The position numbers and the translations under genes are program-made. Below the pieces are notes generated by a model. That model had not been told where the DNA came from. It did not search any database and saw nothing but the letters and a program-made list of their open reading frames with translations. Positions 35,674-43,600 of a stretch of 64,000 bases of DNA are shown here, in pieces. Source of the DNA: an uncultured Flavobacteriales bacterium (GTDB taxonomy: Bacteria > Bacteroidota > Bacteroidia > Flavobacteriales_D > Sanyastnellaceae); NCBI GenBank assembly GCA_913041135.1, contig CAJWIF010000001.1:1-64000 (forward strand), in the 5' to 3' direction. Positions within the stretch are counted from its first letter, which is position 1. Each line of letters starts with the position of its first letter.

Positions 35674-36891
35674 ATGAAAATAGGAATGCTTCTTGACGAC
35701 CCATTTCCACCTGACGCGCGGGTAGAAAATGAGGTTGCCCTCCTCATTGAAGCTGGGCACGATGTCTTCTTACTGGCCATCGGGTCATCCTCCCCCTCAT
35801 TATCTAAGGGAGCTGTTCACAAGGAGCTGTCCGTAACATACAGGCCGCATAGAACCCGCCTGCATCGCCAACTATCAGCACTCGCTTATTCATTGCCGTT
35901 CTATCATCTCACTCAATTGAATGCCATCAAGGCATTCATTCGGTCGAATGCTATTGAGGCCCTACATGTCCATGATTTGAAAATCGCTCGTGCCGCGTTT
36001 TGGGCAAATAAGACCTTCCAACTGCCTTTAGTTTTAGACCTGCATGAGAACCGCCCTGAAATCATGCGGTTTTACCAGCACGTTCAAACATTTCCTGGAC
36101 GCTTCATGATATTTCCTTCCATTTGGAGAAGGTTCGAATCCAGGTATATCCTGAAGTCAACACAAACAATTGTTGTCACGAAAGACGCCCGAGATTTTTA
36201 CGAAAAAAGAGTGAATGGGTTGTCTGAAAACACAATAACGGTTGTCCCTAATTCAGTGAATGCGGCATTTCTTAGTAAAGCAAAGCAGGTCACGTTTCCA
36301 GATATAAATCAAAAAATCAATATCCTTTACATTGGAGATACGGGGGCTCGGCGTGGAATAAAAACCATTCTTGACTCCATTTTTTATCTGCCTGATTCCA
36401 TTCGGGATCGCATCCAATTTCAAATTGTTGGGACGAGTTCAGCGCAACCTGAATGGGAGGCTTACGTTCTACGCCATCAACTTGAGTCTCAAATCAAATT
36501 AGTCGGCTGGAAGACCATCTCAGAGCTTCATCATTTTCTTGGAACGTCACACATTGGCATTTGCCCTTTGCACCGAAACACCCATCACGACACAACGTAC
36601 GCCAATAAAATATTTCAGTATATGGCGTATGGTTTACCGCTCGTTGTGAGCGACTGCGACGCTCAAGCCAATTTGGCTCAAAAGAACAACACTGGACTTG
36701 TTCATCAAGCTCAATCCGCTGAAGATTTTGCAAAAAAAATCACGTCCATCGCAACCAATCCAACTCTATTCTTGGAATTGAGTAACAATGGCATGCGCGC
36801 GATGAAAAATGAGCTCAATTGGAATGCAATATCCCATGATCTGCGCTCTATGTACGATGCGTTGGCAAGGCAGCATTCCAAAAGTCCTTAA
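35674..36891 (+). CDS. Glycosyltransferase, GT4-like (GT-B fold)
   Basis: This is a 405-residue glycosyltransferase. The N-terminal acceptor half begins KIGMLLDDPFPPDARVENEV, as in GT4 enzymes, with HVHDLKIARAA. The C-terminal donor half has NILYIGDTGARRGIKTILD, IKLVGW and the donor-sugar motif YANKIFQYMAYGLPLVVSD, which carries the conserved E-x7-E region in a degenerate form. It probably adds a sugar to a surface polysaccharide or glycolipid. Its last 44 bases overlap the end of the convergent sulfotransferase-like gene. Confidence 0.88.
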   Translation: MKIGMLLDDPFPPDARVENEVALLIEAGHDVFLLAIGSSSPSLSKGAVHKELSVTYRPHRTRLHRQLSALAYSLPFYHLTQLNAIKAFIRSNAIEALHVHDLKIARAAFWANKTFQLPLVLDLHENRPEIMRFYQHVQTFPGRFMIFPSIWRRFESRYILKSTQTIVVTKDARDFYEKRVNGLSENTITVVPNSVNAAFLSKAKQVTFPDINQKINILYIGDTGARRGIKTILDSIFYLPDSIRDRIQFQIVGTSSAQPEWEAYVLRHQLESQIKLVGWKTISELHHFLGTSHIGICPLHRNTHHDTTYANKIFQYMAYGLPLVVSDCDAQANLAQKNNTGLVHQAQSAEDFAKKITSIATNPTLFLELSNNGMRAMKNELNWNAISHDLRSMYDALARQHSKSP

Positions 36892-37555
36892 TTTCAAGCG
36901 TTAGAGTTTGATCTGTTTTTTCCAAATCTGTCCAATCTAATTTTTGAGGGAAGTAGGCGTGTTGGATTCTACGATACAGAACTTGCGGAGAGGTCTTGAG
37001 AATAGTCTTAGGATTCAAGACCCTTTGCTTCGCTGAGTTAATAGGGGCGTTTTCTTTCTTGAATGAATCCTCCCAAGCTTCGGTCTCTAGCTTCCATCCC
37101 AGCTCTTCTAAAAAAGGCAAAACCCCCGTCTTTATGTTCGATAGCGTCCAATGAAAGTCTGCTTTATGAAAAGCAACTTGATTCCATGAGAGCCAGTGTT
37201 CCATGGATTTACTTAACATCGTTCGATGACTCCTTACGTCACCTATTCCACTTTCTGCAATGAAGTTCCATGACTTTTTATTGATTGTCGAGAGGCTCGG
37301 TATCGTCTTAAGCGGGTGGCGCATTTGATGTCCAATCACAAATTCGCTCTTATCCAAGTCTCTCCAACTTGGTCCGTAGGGCGTTTTTGCGTGATCTGCA
37401 GTGAGACACCATGAAACAATCCCGTCTCTCCTTAACTCTTCGTGGCCCAATTCATGGCCGTGGTTTCTCAGCGTTCTCGATAAAAACTCTGTACCCGATC
37501 GTCCTGTACCAATAACACACGCCAAACGCTTCGAATTGCCTTCATCATCTCTCAT
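36848..37555 (-). CDS. P-loop sulfotransferase-like protein
   Basis: This is a 235-residue protein starting at the ATG at 37555. The N-terminal loop CVIGTGRSGTEFLSRTLRNH matches the PAPS 5'-phosphosulfate-binding loop of sulfotransferases, and VIGHQMRHPLKTIPSL resembles the 3'-phosphate region. Segments such as SMEHWLSWNQ also occur in this superfamily. The acceptor is unknown; carbohydrate is the most usual. It follows the histidine kinase gene with a TGATG overlap and runs tail-to-tail into the glycosyltransferase gene with 44 shared bases. A kinase acting on nucleotides is a less likely alternative reading of the P-loop. Confidence 0.7.
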   Translation of the reverse strand: MRDDEGNSKRLACVIGTGRSGTEFLSRTLRNHGHELGHEELRRDGIVSWCLTADHAKTPYGPSWRDLDKSEFVIGHQMRHPLKTIPSLSTINKKSWNFIAESGIGDVRSHRTMLSKSMEHWLSWNQVAFHKADFHWTLSNIKTGVLPFLEELGWKLETEAWEDSFKKENAPINSAKQRVLNPKTILKTSPQVLYRRIQHAYFPQKLDWTDLEKTDQTLTLEIKDFWNAALPTHRT

Positions 37556-39042
37556 CAATCCAAGGATATTTTAAATACCGTACTCCACTCAATCTCACTT
37601 TTACGCTCTTCTACCACGCTAATCTTGCCACCGTGATACTCTTCAATGATCCGCTTGCACAGGGACAATCCGAGTCCCCAACCTCGTGACTTTGTAGTGT
37701 ATCCCGGTGCAAAAACTTCCTTCCTCAGGTTTTTCGGAATGCCTTTTCCACTGTCTGAAATCGTCACTTGAATGTTGTCAGGGGTTTGAACAACGCGCAA
37801 CTCAATCCGACCTTTTCCATCCATAGCATCCACGGCATTGCGTATCAGGTTTTCGAGCACCCAACTGAAAAGAGGCGGACTCAAGTAAGTTCTTGCCTCA
37901 GGATGTTCCGTTTCAAACGTCATCTCCACATGTTTGGAGACCCGGGGACGCATGTAGTTTACGGTGGACTGGATGGCTTCTGAAATGTTGTGTTCCTTCA
38001 AAATGGGTTTGGACCCGATCTTACTAAAGCGGTCGACTACAGTGTTGAGCCGTAAAATGTCCCGATTCATCTCCGAGAGATAGTCTTTCCGGACACCATC
38101 CTCCTCCAAAAGCCCTACCCACGCCATGAGAGAACTCAGTGGTGTCCCCAATTGATGCGCCGTCTCCTTGGCCATTCCCACCCAAACTTGGTCTTGTTCT
38201 GCGCGCCTAAAGCTGCTAAAAATCAAATAAGCCACGAGCAGGAAAACAGCAATCAAAACCAATTGAACCAGCGGGTAATAGCGCAATTGAGTCAACACAA
38301 CCGAATCAGCAAAGTAGATGTAGTGTCTTCCGGCCTCAGGGAGGTCCACTGCAATCGGTTCGTTGCCATCAGACATTTCACGAAGCAAACGTTGCAATCG
38401 GACAGGGTCTGCAACCTTAGCGCTGTCCACACGCTGGTAACGCAAGACCGCCGTTCTCGTACTATCCGTCATGACAACCGGAACAGACGCGCTGTTGATC
38501 ACCGTTTCCGAAATAAACGAATTGATGAGGTCCTGCATGACCTCTTTGAGCTCGCTAAAACGAACACTTTCATTCCAGTAAACGGTGTGACCAACGTCTT
38601 CAAACACGATCGGCTCATTGTGAGCAAGCATCGCAAACTTTAGAGAGTCGCGGTCCGTTGTTTGTGGCACATTTAAATCATACAGTAGCTGATCATTCTC
38701 GTCGTAGATCAAAACAGGGATGGTGCGATTGGACCACACATAATCTGTAACGAACGTCAAGTCCATGCCCCGTGGTGGATCGTTGATCAAACGATATGCA
38801 TCCGCAAGTCGATCTGCTTTTTGGCGTTCTTCTCCACTCAACTCTTTGAATAATTGCTGCGTATACCGCACCAGCTCCGACCGCTTCACGATGGCCTCAG
38901 ACCACACACGTACTTTGTTTTGTTCCTCCTCACGGATGCGGCGCGCCATATCATTGGAGTACCACAACGTGGCGACAACAATGACCGATGCTACAGCCAA
39001 TAAAAGCCGCTTCCAGCGTTGTTTATTGGAGTAAACGTTCAT
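37555..39042 (-). CDS. Membrane sensor histidine kinase
   Basis: This is a 495-residue histidine kinase from the ATG at 39042. TM1 (about 11-28) and TM2 (about 257-277) flank a ~230-residue extracytoplasmic sensor domain. The H-box is KETAHQLGTPLSSLMAW with His at about 296. The ATPase domain has NLIRNAVDAM (N box), SDSGKGIP (G1) and GWGLGLSLCKRIIEEYHGGK (G2). No HAMP domain is evident and no response regulator is adjacent. It overlaps the PorP/SprF gene by TAATG and the sulfotransferase-like gene by TGATG, inside a five-gene coupled run. Confidence 0.93.
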   Translation of the reverse strand: MNVYSNKQRWKRLLLAVASVIVVATLWYSNDMARRIREEEQNKVRVWSEAIVKRSELVRYTQQLFKELSGEERQKADRLADAYRLINDPPRGMDLTFVTDYVWSNRTIPVLIYDENDQLLYDLNVPQTTDRDSLKFAMLAHNEPIVFEDVGHTVYWNESVRFSELKEVMQDLINSFISETVINSASVPVVMTDSTRTAVLRYQRVDSAKVADPVRLQRLLREMSDGNEPIAVDLPEAGRHYIYFADSVVLTQLRYYPLVQLVLIAVFLLVAYLIFSSFRRAEQDQVWVGMAKETAHQLGTPLSSLMAWVGLLEEDGVRKDYLSEMNRDILRLNTVVDRFSKIGSKPILKEHNISEAIQSTVNYMRPRVSKHVEMTFETEHPEARTYLSPPLFSWVLENLIRNAVDAMDGKGRIELRVVQTPDNIQVTISDSGKGIPKNLRKEVFAPGYTTKSRGWGLGLSLCKRIIEEYHGGKISVVEERKSEIEWSTVFKISLD

Positions 39043-39989
39043 TAATTGTAGGCAGGACAGGGAATGGTTCTGCCGCTCGGCTTGCCCGAACAACCGTTGA
39101 TGCCAATGACGATTTCATGGGTCCGCGGGCCTGCACCACTCAAAGGAGAAACGTTCATCTCATACGCATATCCAATTGATAGGTATTCTAAGACTTTAAT
39201 TTGAGCAGCGACAATAAATGCACTTTGGGTGCGGTAACCGATGCCCACTCCTGCCACATCGTTGTAACGCGCCATGGCCATCAGCTCCGCGGAAATAGGA
39301 ACACCCTTTGCCATGCGCACTTGTCCAGAGGGAAGAAACATCCACTGTCCGTCGAGCTCAACCTCTGAACCTGCCATCATCACCACGTGCCGCCTCAGTT
39401 TTCCGTACTGGCTGATCTTCTCCATGGACGGTTGCGTCACATTTTGGATGGTCAAGCCTACATACTTCGTGCGATCGTAAAACCAAACACCGGCGTCCAG
39501 CATGGGAGCGATGAATTGGCTTGAACCCATGATTGCAGGGTCGTTGGTGCCTTGTACTTCGGGCATATCCAGTAAACTCAAGTCAAGTCGATGCTGGAAA
39601 AAGCCTGCACTGAAGCCCATTGCCAACCGTGCGCCTGTGGATAGCCTCAGGTTGTATGCATAAGCAAAATTGACTGAGGTATACCCCCAAGCTCCCGCTT
39701 CGTCCGATTCAACACGACCGCCAAACCCATGAAAGTCTTGTCCTTGAGCCGTCATTTGTCCATGTAAATTGGCAAACGATGTCTGCGGAGCGCCCTCAAT
39801 TCCAGACCATTGGTTTCGATAGCCCATGTGCAAATCCATACAGCCCAAAACGCCCGCCATGGCCGGGTGGTCTTGGAACGGATTCATCATGGCTGTAGTC
39901 CGAATCGGAAATTGCTGGGATTGGCCTGACGTGGCGAAGAACAAAAACACCAGCAGTCCCGTCAAAAAAGGTGTATAGAATTGTTTCAT
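39042..39989 (-). CDS. PorP/SprF-family type IX secretion outer membrane protein
   Basis: This is a 315-residue outer membrane protein with signal peptide (LTGLLVFLFFATSGQSQQ). The family start is present: NPFQDHPAMAGVLGCMDLHM, then GYRNQWSGIEGAPQTSFANL, followed by alternating beta strands. PorP/SprF proteins support secretion or surface attachment of specific T9SS type B cargo; SprF does this for SprB. It directly follows a type B cargo gene by ATGA overlap, the classic partner arrangement. Confidence 0.92.
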   Translation of the reverse strand: MKQFYTPFLTGLLVFLFFATSGQSQQFPIRTTAMMNPFQDHPAMAGVLGCMDLHMGYRNQWSGIEGAPQTSFANLHGQMTAQGQDFHGFGGRVESDEAGAWGYTSVNFAYAYNLRLSTGARLAMGFSAGFFQHRLDLSLLDMPEVQGTNDPAIMGSSQFIAPMLDAGVWFYDRTKYVGLTIQNVTQPSMEKISQYGKLRRHVVMMAGSEVELDGQWMFLPSGQVRMAKGVPISAELMAMARYNDVAGVGIGYRTQSAFIVAAQIKVLEYLSIGYAYEMNVSPLSGAGPRTHEIVIGINGCSGKPSGRTIPCPAYN

Positions 39990-40981
39990 CGGATAACACT
40001 GATAAAGCCGGTGATGGTTTGAAAATCAACAAGCAAAGGATCGTTTAAATCAATCGCATAGTAATACGTCCCCTCCGGAACATCCGTTCCGCCGCGTCTT
40101 CCATCCCACGCCTGGGTGTACCCAATACTGCGATGAACCAATTGACCCCACCGGTCAAAGATGCGCACGTCAGCTAAATCGTACAGAAGCAGGCCTTCAA
40201 TCGTCCAAACGTCATTGATATAGTCGCCGTTTGGCGTAAAACTCGTTGGGATACCTAAGGGGTTTCCGACAGTGATTGTCACCGCATCGGTGTACTGACA
40301 CCCTCCAAAAAAACCTGATACCGAGTACGTAGTCGTGATGCTAGGCGACGCAATCACTTCGGGTCCCGTTGCGGGCGAAATACCGTATTCAGGAAACCAC
40401 GTATATCCCAAGTCCTCGTTTCCCCCGACGACCGTCAAGGTCACGGCTTGTCCTGGAGCGATATTGGATGTGCAGCAGGCATTGATCGAAACAGCCGGCC
40501 CCGACAGAATCAAGGACACATTGCATGGTGTTGTCGACGGGTCGTGCGCAGTACCGATTAAAATCAAGTACGTGGTATTGGGCAACAAGCCATCGGTTTG
40601 CAAAGCGAACCCTCCTGCCGTTTCGGCACACGGAGAGACCATTTCATACGCGGAGACGTTGCACAAATCCTGCGGGTCTGGTTTGACCACAACGCACTCG
40701 ATCACATCATCGATCCCATCCGTTTGACACGTGACGCCTGTAATGTCCAAGGTGGCAGAACCGGTATTGACAAAATCTCCGTTGGACATGAATTCAACCA
40801 CCGTTACAAAGGGCGCGTTCAGACAATCGATCTCCAAACTTTGGCTAAAGTTCAACGTGATCGCTTCTGGAATTTCACCGCAGATCGGAACCGGATTGCT
40901 GCAGTCTTGCGCCTGCAGGGTGCCCGTCAAAGCAAGCAGGACGAAACCAAAATATTTCTTCATGGCAATTAAACGCTTCAT
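39986..40981 (-). CDS. Secreted protein with gliding-type (T9SS type B) C-terminal domain
   Basis: This is a 331-residue exported protein. The signal peptide ends at LTGTLQAQ near residue 25. The body (about 26-235) is a Cys-containing beta-sandwich region including a short Ig/PKD-like repeat with YTWFPEYGISPATGPEV and TTYSVSGFFGGCQYTDAVTI. The C-terminal domain is of the CHU_C/type B class: IPTSFTPNGDYINDVWTIEG, VRIFDRWGQLVHRS, WDGRRGGTDVPEGTYYY. It is small for a type B cargo. The start overlaps the biotin-carrier stop (ATGA); a second ATG at 40963 is possible. Confidence 0.88.
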   Translation of the reverse strand: MKRLIAMKKYFGFVLLALTGTLQAQDCSNPVPICGEIPEAITLNFSQSLEIDCLNAPFVTVVEFMSNGDFVNTGSATLDITGVTCQTDGIDDVIECVVVKPDPQDLCNVSAYEMVSPCAETAGGFALQTDGLLPNTTYLILIGTAHDPSTTPCNVSLILSGPAVSINACCTSNIAPGQAVTLTVVGGNEDLGYTWFPEYGISPATGPEVIASPSITTTYSVSGFFGGCQYTDAVTITVGNPLGIPTSFTPNGDYINDVWTIEGLLLYDLADVRIFDRWGQLVHRSIGYTQAWDGRRGGTDVPEGTYYYAIDLNDPLLVDFQTITGFISVIR

Positions 40982-41466
40982 GATTCCAATTCATATGTGA
41001 CCAACGCTGTTCCTTTTTCCACCGCAACACCAGACCCCACTTCGACGCTTGCAAGAACCCCCGCTCGTGGGGCACGAATGACATTTTCCATTTTCATGGC
41101 CTCCAAAACCAGCAAGGCATGTCCTTCCTCAACCATTTCGCCTTTCGTAACCCCAACAGAGAGCACCTTGCCCGGCATCGGAGCGAGCACTTCCATCTCG
41201 AGCCCTGTCTCAGCACTGCTCATGCCCATAGATTCCAGGAGAAGCATCTGACGATCCAAAACCTGCAATTGGCGTTCCACACCATTGACACGAACCAATA
41301 CATGACCCGCCTTATCCGGTCCATTGACCAGTTCCACTCGGACATTTCGATGGCCCATTCGCACATCAAAAACACCGTCACCTAACGGTTTCCAATCCCA
41401 AGAAGATGCTGCATCTCCTTGAACCTGTTCCGTTTGACCATCAGGCCATCGTACTTCCCATTCCAT
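40978..41466 (-). CDS. Biotin carboxyl carrier-like protein
   Basis: This is a 162-residue protein with a C-terminal biotinyl domain (about 92-162). The biotin Lys is in LVLEAMKMENVIRAP and the domain opens with EVLAPMPGKVLSVGV. The N-terminal ~85 residues form a small beta-rich part, as in the carrier subunits of acyl-CoA carboxylases. Carboxylase and carboxyltransferase subunits are not in the window, so it may serve a distant propionyl-, methylcrotonyl- or acetyl-CoA carboxylase. It heads the overlapping T9SS/kinase run and its 5' end faces hemW. Confidence 0.9.
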   Translation of the reverse strand: MEWEVRWPDGQTEQVQGDAASSWDWKPLGDGVFDVRMGHRNVRVELVNGPDKAGHVLVRVNGVERQLQVLDRQMLLLESMGMSSAETGLEMEVLAPMPGKVLSVGVTKGEMVEEGHALLVLEAMKMENVIRAPRAGVLASVEVGSGVAVEKGTALVTYELES

Positions 41467-41505
41467 GAAGGCAAGTTAGGAGGATTTTGGAGCGAACTTG
41501 GGGCC

Positions 41506-42645
41506 GTGTTCGGGATTTACATTCACATTCCATTCTGTAGAACTGCGTGTCATTATTGTGACTTCCATTTTTCAACCCAATTGGATAATTTGGAGGAAAT
41601 GGAGGAAGCGTTGATGCGTGAGTTGCTTTGGCGCGGCACAGGGATTTCAGAAGAAATTAGCACTGTCTACTTCGGGGGGGGGACTCCTTCCTTATTTCCT
41701 TTAGAAGGATTGGAGCGAATGATGCACGCTATTCAATCCATATCCAGCACAGAAAAGGAGGTCACATTGGAGGCCAATCCTGAGGACATTACTTCTGAAA
41801 AACTAGACGCATGGTTAAAAATGGGGGTCACCCGCTTGTCAATCGGAGTGCAAACGTTTGATGACAGCATCTTGAGTTGGATGAATCGTGCCCATACCGG
41901 AGACACCGCTGAAACCGCGATTCGCATGGCGGCGGAAGCCGGTTTTCAGCACATTACCGGTGATCTGATCTATGGGCTGCCGGATCGACCCGCTCCTGCA
42001 TGGGAACGTGACATCGACCGCATGTTGGACCTACCGATTGACCATTTGTCTGCTTACATTTTGACCATCGAGCCCAAGACAGCCTTGGGTCATCAGGTAA
42101 AACAAGGAAAGCAAAACACCGCATCTGACGAAGCTGTTGTGGCCGCCTATCAGACGCTCTGCTCCCGCACTCAAACAGCAGGCTTTGAACACTACGAGGT
42201 ATCCAATTTTGCACGTCCAGGTGGGCATGCGACACACAATCGCAATTACTGGAAGGGGATTCCATTTTGGGGCATCGGACCAGGAGCCCATGGTTTTGAT
42301 GGTACCAATCGGTATGCCCACGTTTCAAACAACAGGCGTTATGTCAAAGAAATCCAACAGGCCAAGTCATTGCTCGACGTTCCACTTGAAGTCGATGTGC
42401 TCCAAACGTCTGATCGGTTCAATGAACGGGTCATGACCGGTTTGCGAACGATGGAAGGAATCAACCCCGAGCAACTCCTCGCGGTGTATGGAAGAGATCC
42501 GAGAACCGCAGATGCACAAGCGTGGCAATCGGCTGTGCTCAAGCGTGAACTCATTCAGCTGCCCAACGGATCCTTCCGCATCTCCGAAGACAATTGGTTG
42601 TTTGCCGATGCTATTGCATCCGAATTGTTCTGGGTGAACGATTGA
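41506..42645 (+). CDS. hemW: Radical SAM heme chaperone HemW
   Basis: This is a HemN-related radical SAM protein that inserts or traffics heme. The FeS motif is CRTACHYCDF (CxxxCxxC) next to IYIHIPF. Further segments are VYFGGGTPSLF, LEANPEDIT, RLSIGVQTFDDSIL, HITGDLIYGLP and HYEVSNFARPG. The CxxxCxxCxF form without an extra HemN domain is typical of HemW. I chose GTG at 41506 (379 residues) because the family begins directly with this motif. An ATG at 41419 would add 29 residues and overlap the divergent biotin-carrier gene. One base separates its stop from that of the convergent DMT transporter. Confidence 0.9.
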   Translation: MFGIYIHIPFCRTACHYCDFHFSTQLDNLEEMEEALMRELLWRGTGISEEISTVYFGGGTPSLFPLEGLERMMHAIQSISSTEKEVTLEANPEDITSEKLDAWLKMGVTRLSIGVQTFDDSILSWMNRAHTGDTAETAIRMAAEAGFQHITGDLIYGLPDRPAPAWERDIDRMLDLPIDHLSAYILTIEPKTALGHQVKQGKQNTASDEAVVAAYQTLCSRTQTAGFEHYEVSNFARPGGHATHNRNYWKGIPFWGIGPGAHGFDGTNRYAHVSNNRRYVKEIQQAKSLLDVPLEVDVLQTSDRFNERVMTGLRTMEGINPEQLLAVYGRDPRTADAQAWQSAVLKRELIQLPNGSFRISEDNWLFADAIASELFWVND

Positions 42646-42646
42646 A

Positions 42647-43570
42647 TCAGCTTGTTTGTATGCCTTTTGCTGCACGGCGTTTGAGCGCGGCGTCGACGAA
42701 CACTGCACCAACGATGATCACTGTTCCAGCATAGAACCACGGTCCCATTTGTTCCTCCTCTCCAAAAATCCAAGACGCAAATAGGATTGCGTAAACAGGC
42801 TCCATGTTGATGGCGACTGCTGTCGTGAAGGGGGACAGTTTTCGCATGACCTCAATACTCATTAAGAATGCAAATGCGGTAGCAACGCTAGCCAGCAAGC
42901 CCAACCACAACCAATCGGATGTTGGAACAGTCCAGAAATCCAATGAGCGTCCCTTTGGCTGCAACAGAAAAACCACGGCTAGGACTGCTGCTGCGCTCAA
43001 TAACTCCAACCGTGTCAAGTTTGACGCGTCGTGATGTCTCACCAAAACCGAATTGAGCGTGCTAAAAACACCGGCTAAAAAGGCAGACACCAAAGCCAGC
43101 GAAACCCCCCAATAATAATCACTCACATCCAAAGCAAACCCTCCATTGGTCACCTTAGGCCCCATAAGTAGCACGAGAAGGCCCACTAAAATCACCAAAC
43201 CAAGTGCCATTTCACGCCAATCCAACTTCCTTCGGTGCACCAAAGGTTCAATGAAACTCACAAACAAAGGGGTGGTCGCGAGTGTCGCTAAAGCAATGGA
43301 CACATTGCTCACCTTGATGGCCGCAAAAAAAGCAATCCAATGCCCTGCAGCAACACACCCGACAAACGCGACTTGAACGGCTGTTTTCGGTTTAAATCGC
43401 ACTGTTTTTCTGCGGAAAATCAGCCACAGCATCACCAAGGAACCCCCCAAGAAAACCCTCCAAAAAACAAGGCGTTCAGCGTCTAGCGAAATCAATTTAC
43501 CGAGGATTCCAGTAAATCCGAAAATCAGCACAATCATGTGTAAAATCAAGGAGCTTTGCCTGCGATTCAT
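42647..43570 (-). CDS. EamA/DMT-family transporter
   Basis: This is a 307-residue inner membrane protein with ten hydrophobic helices arranged as two EamA repeats (about 8-140 and 155-290). Typical segments are VFWRVFLGGSLVMLWLIF, ATTPLFVSFIEPL and, in repeat two, FLMSIEVMRKLSPFTTAVAINMEPVYAILFA. DMT transporters export metabolites or amino acids; the substrate is not predictable. The ATG at 43570 is preferred because a TAGATTTG promoter box sits five bases upstream. Confidence 0.9.
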   Translation of the reverse strand: MNRRQSSLILHMIVLIFGFTGILGKLISLDAERLVFWRVFLGGSLVMLWLIFRRKTVRFKPKTAVQVAFVGCVAAGHWIAFFAAIKVSNVSIALATLATTPLFVSFIEPLVHRRKLDWREMALGLVILVGLLVLLMGPKVTNGGFALDVSDYYWGVSLALVSAFLAGVFSTLNSVLVRHHDASNLTRLELLSAAAVLAVVFLLQPKGRSLDFWTVPTSDWLWLGLLASVATAFAFLMSIEVMRKLSPFTTAVAINMEPVYAILFASWIFGEEEQMGPWFYAGTVIIVGAVFVDAALKRRAAKGIQTS

Positions 43571-43575
43571 AACGG

Positions 43576-43583
43576 CAAATCTA
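43576..43583 (-). promoter_or_regulatory. -7 box (TAGATTTG) of the EamA gene, leaderless layout
   Basis: TAGATTTG fits TAnnTTTG and ends five bases before the ATG at 43570. It is packed beside the box of the divergent nuclease gene, within a 30-base intergenic space. Confidence 0.6.
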
Positions 43584-43587
43584 CCCG

Positions 43588-43595
43588 TAACTTCG
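43588..43595 (+). promoter_or_regulatory. -7-like box (TAACTTCG) of the EEP gene, leaderless layout
   Basis: TAACTTCG differs from TAnnTTTG at one position and ends five bases before the ATG at 43601. Two promoters thus sit back to back in 30 bases. Confidence 0.45.
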
Positions 43596-43600
43596 TCCAC

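Noticed and set aside
36130-36155. tRNA T-arm-like GGTTCGAATCC
   Set aside because: It lies inside the glycosyltransferase coding frame, and no acceptor, D- or anticodon arm surrounds it.
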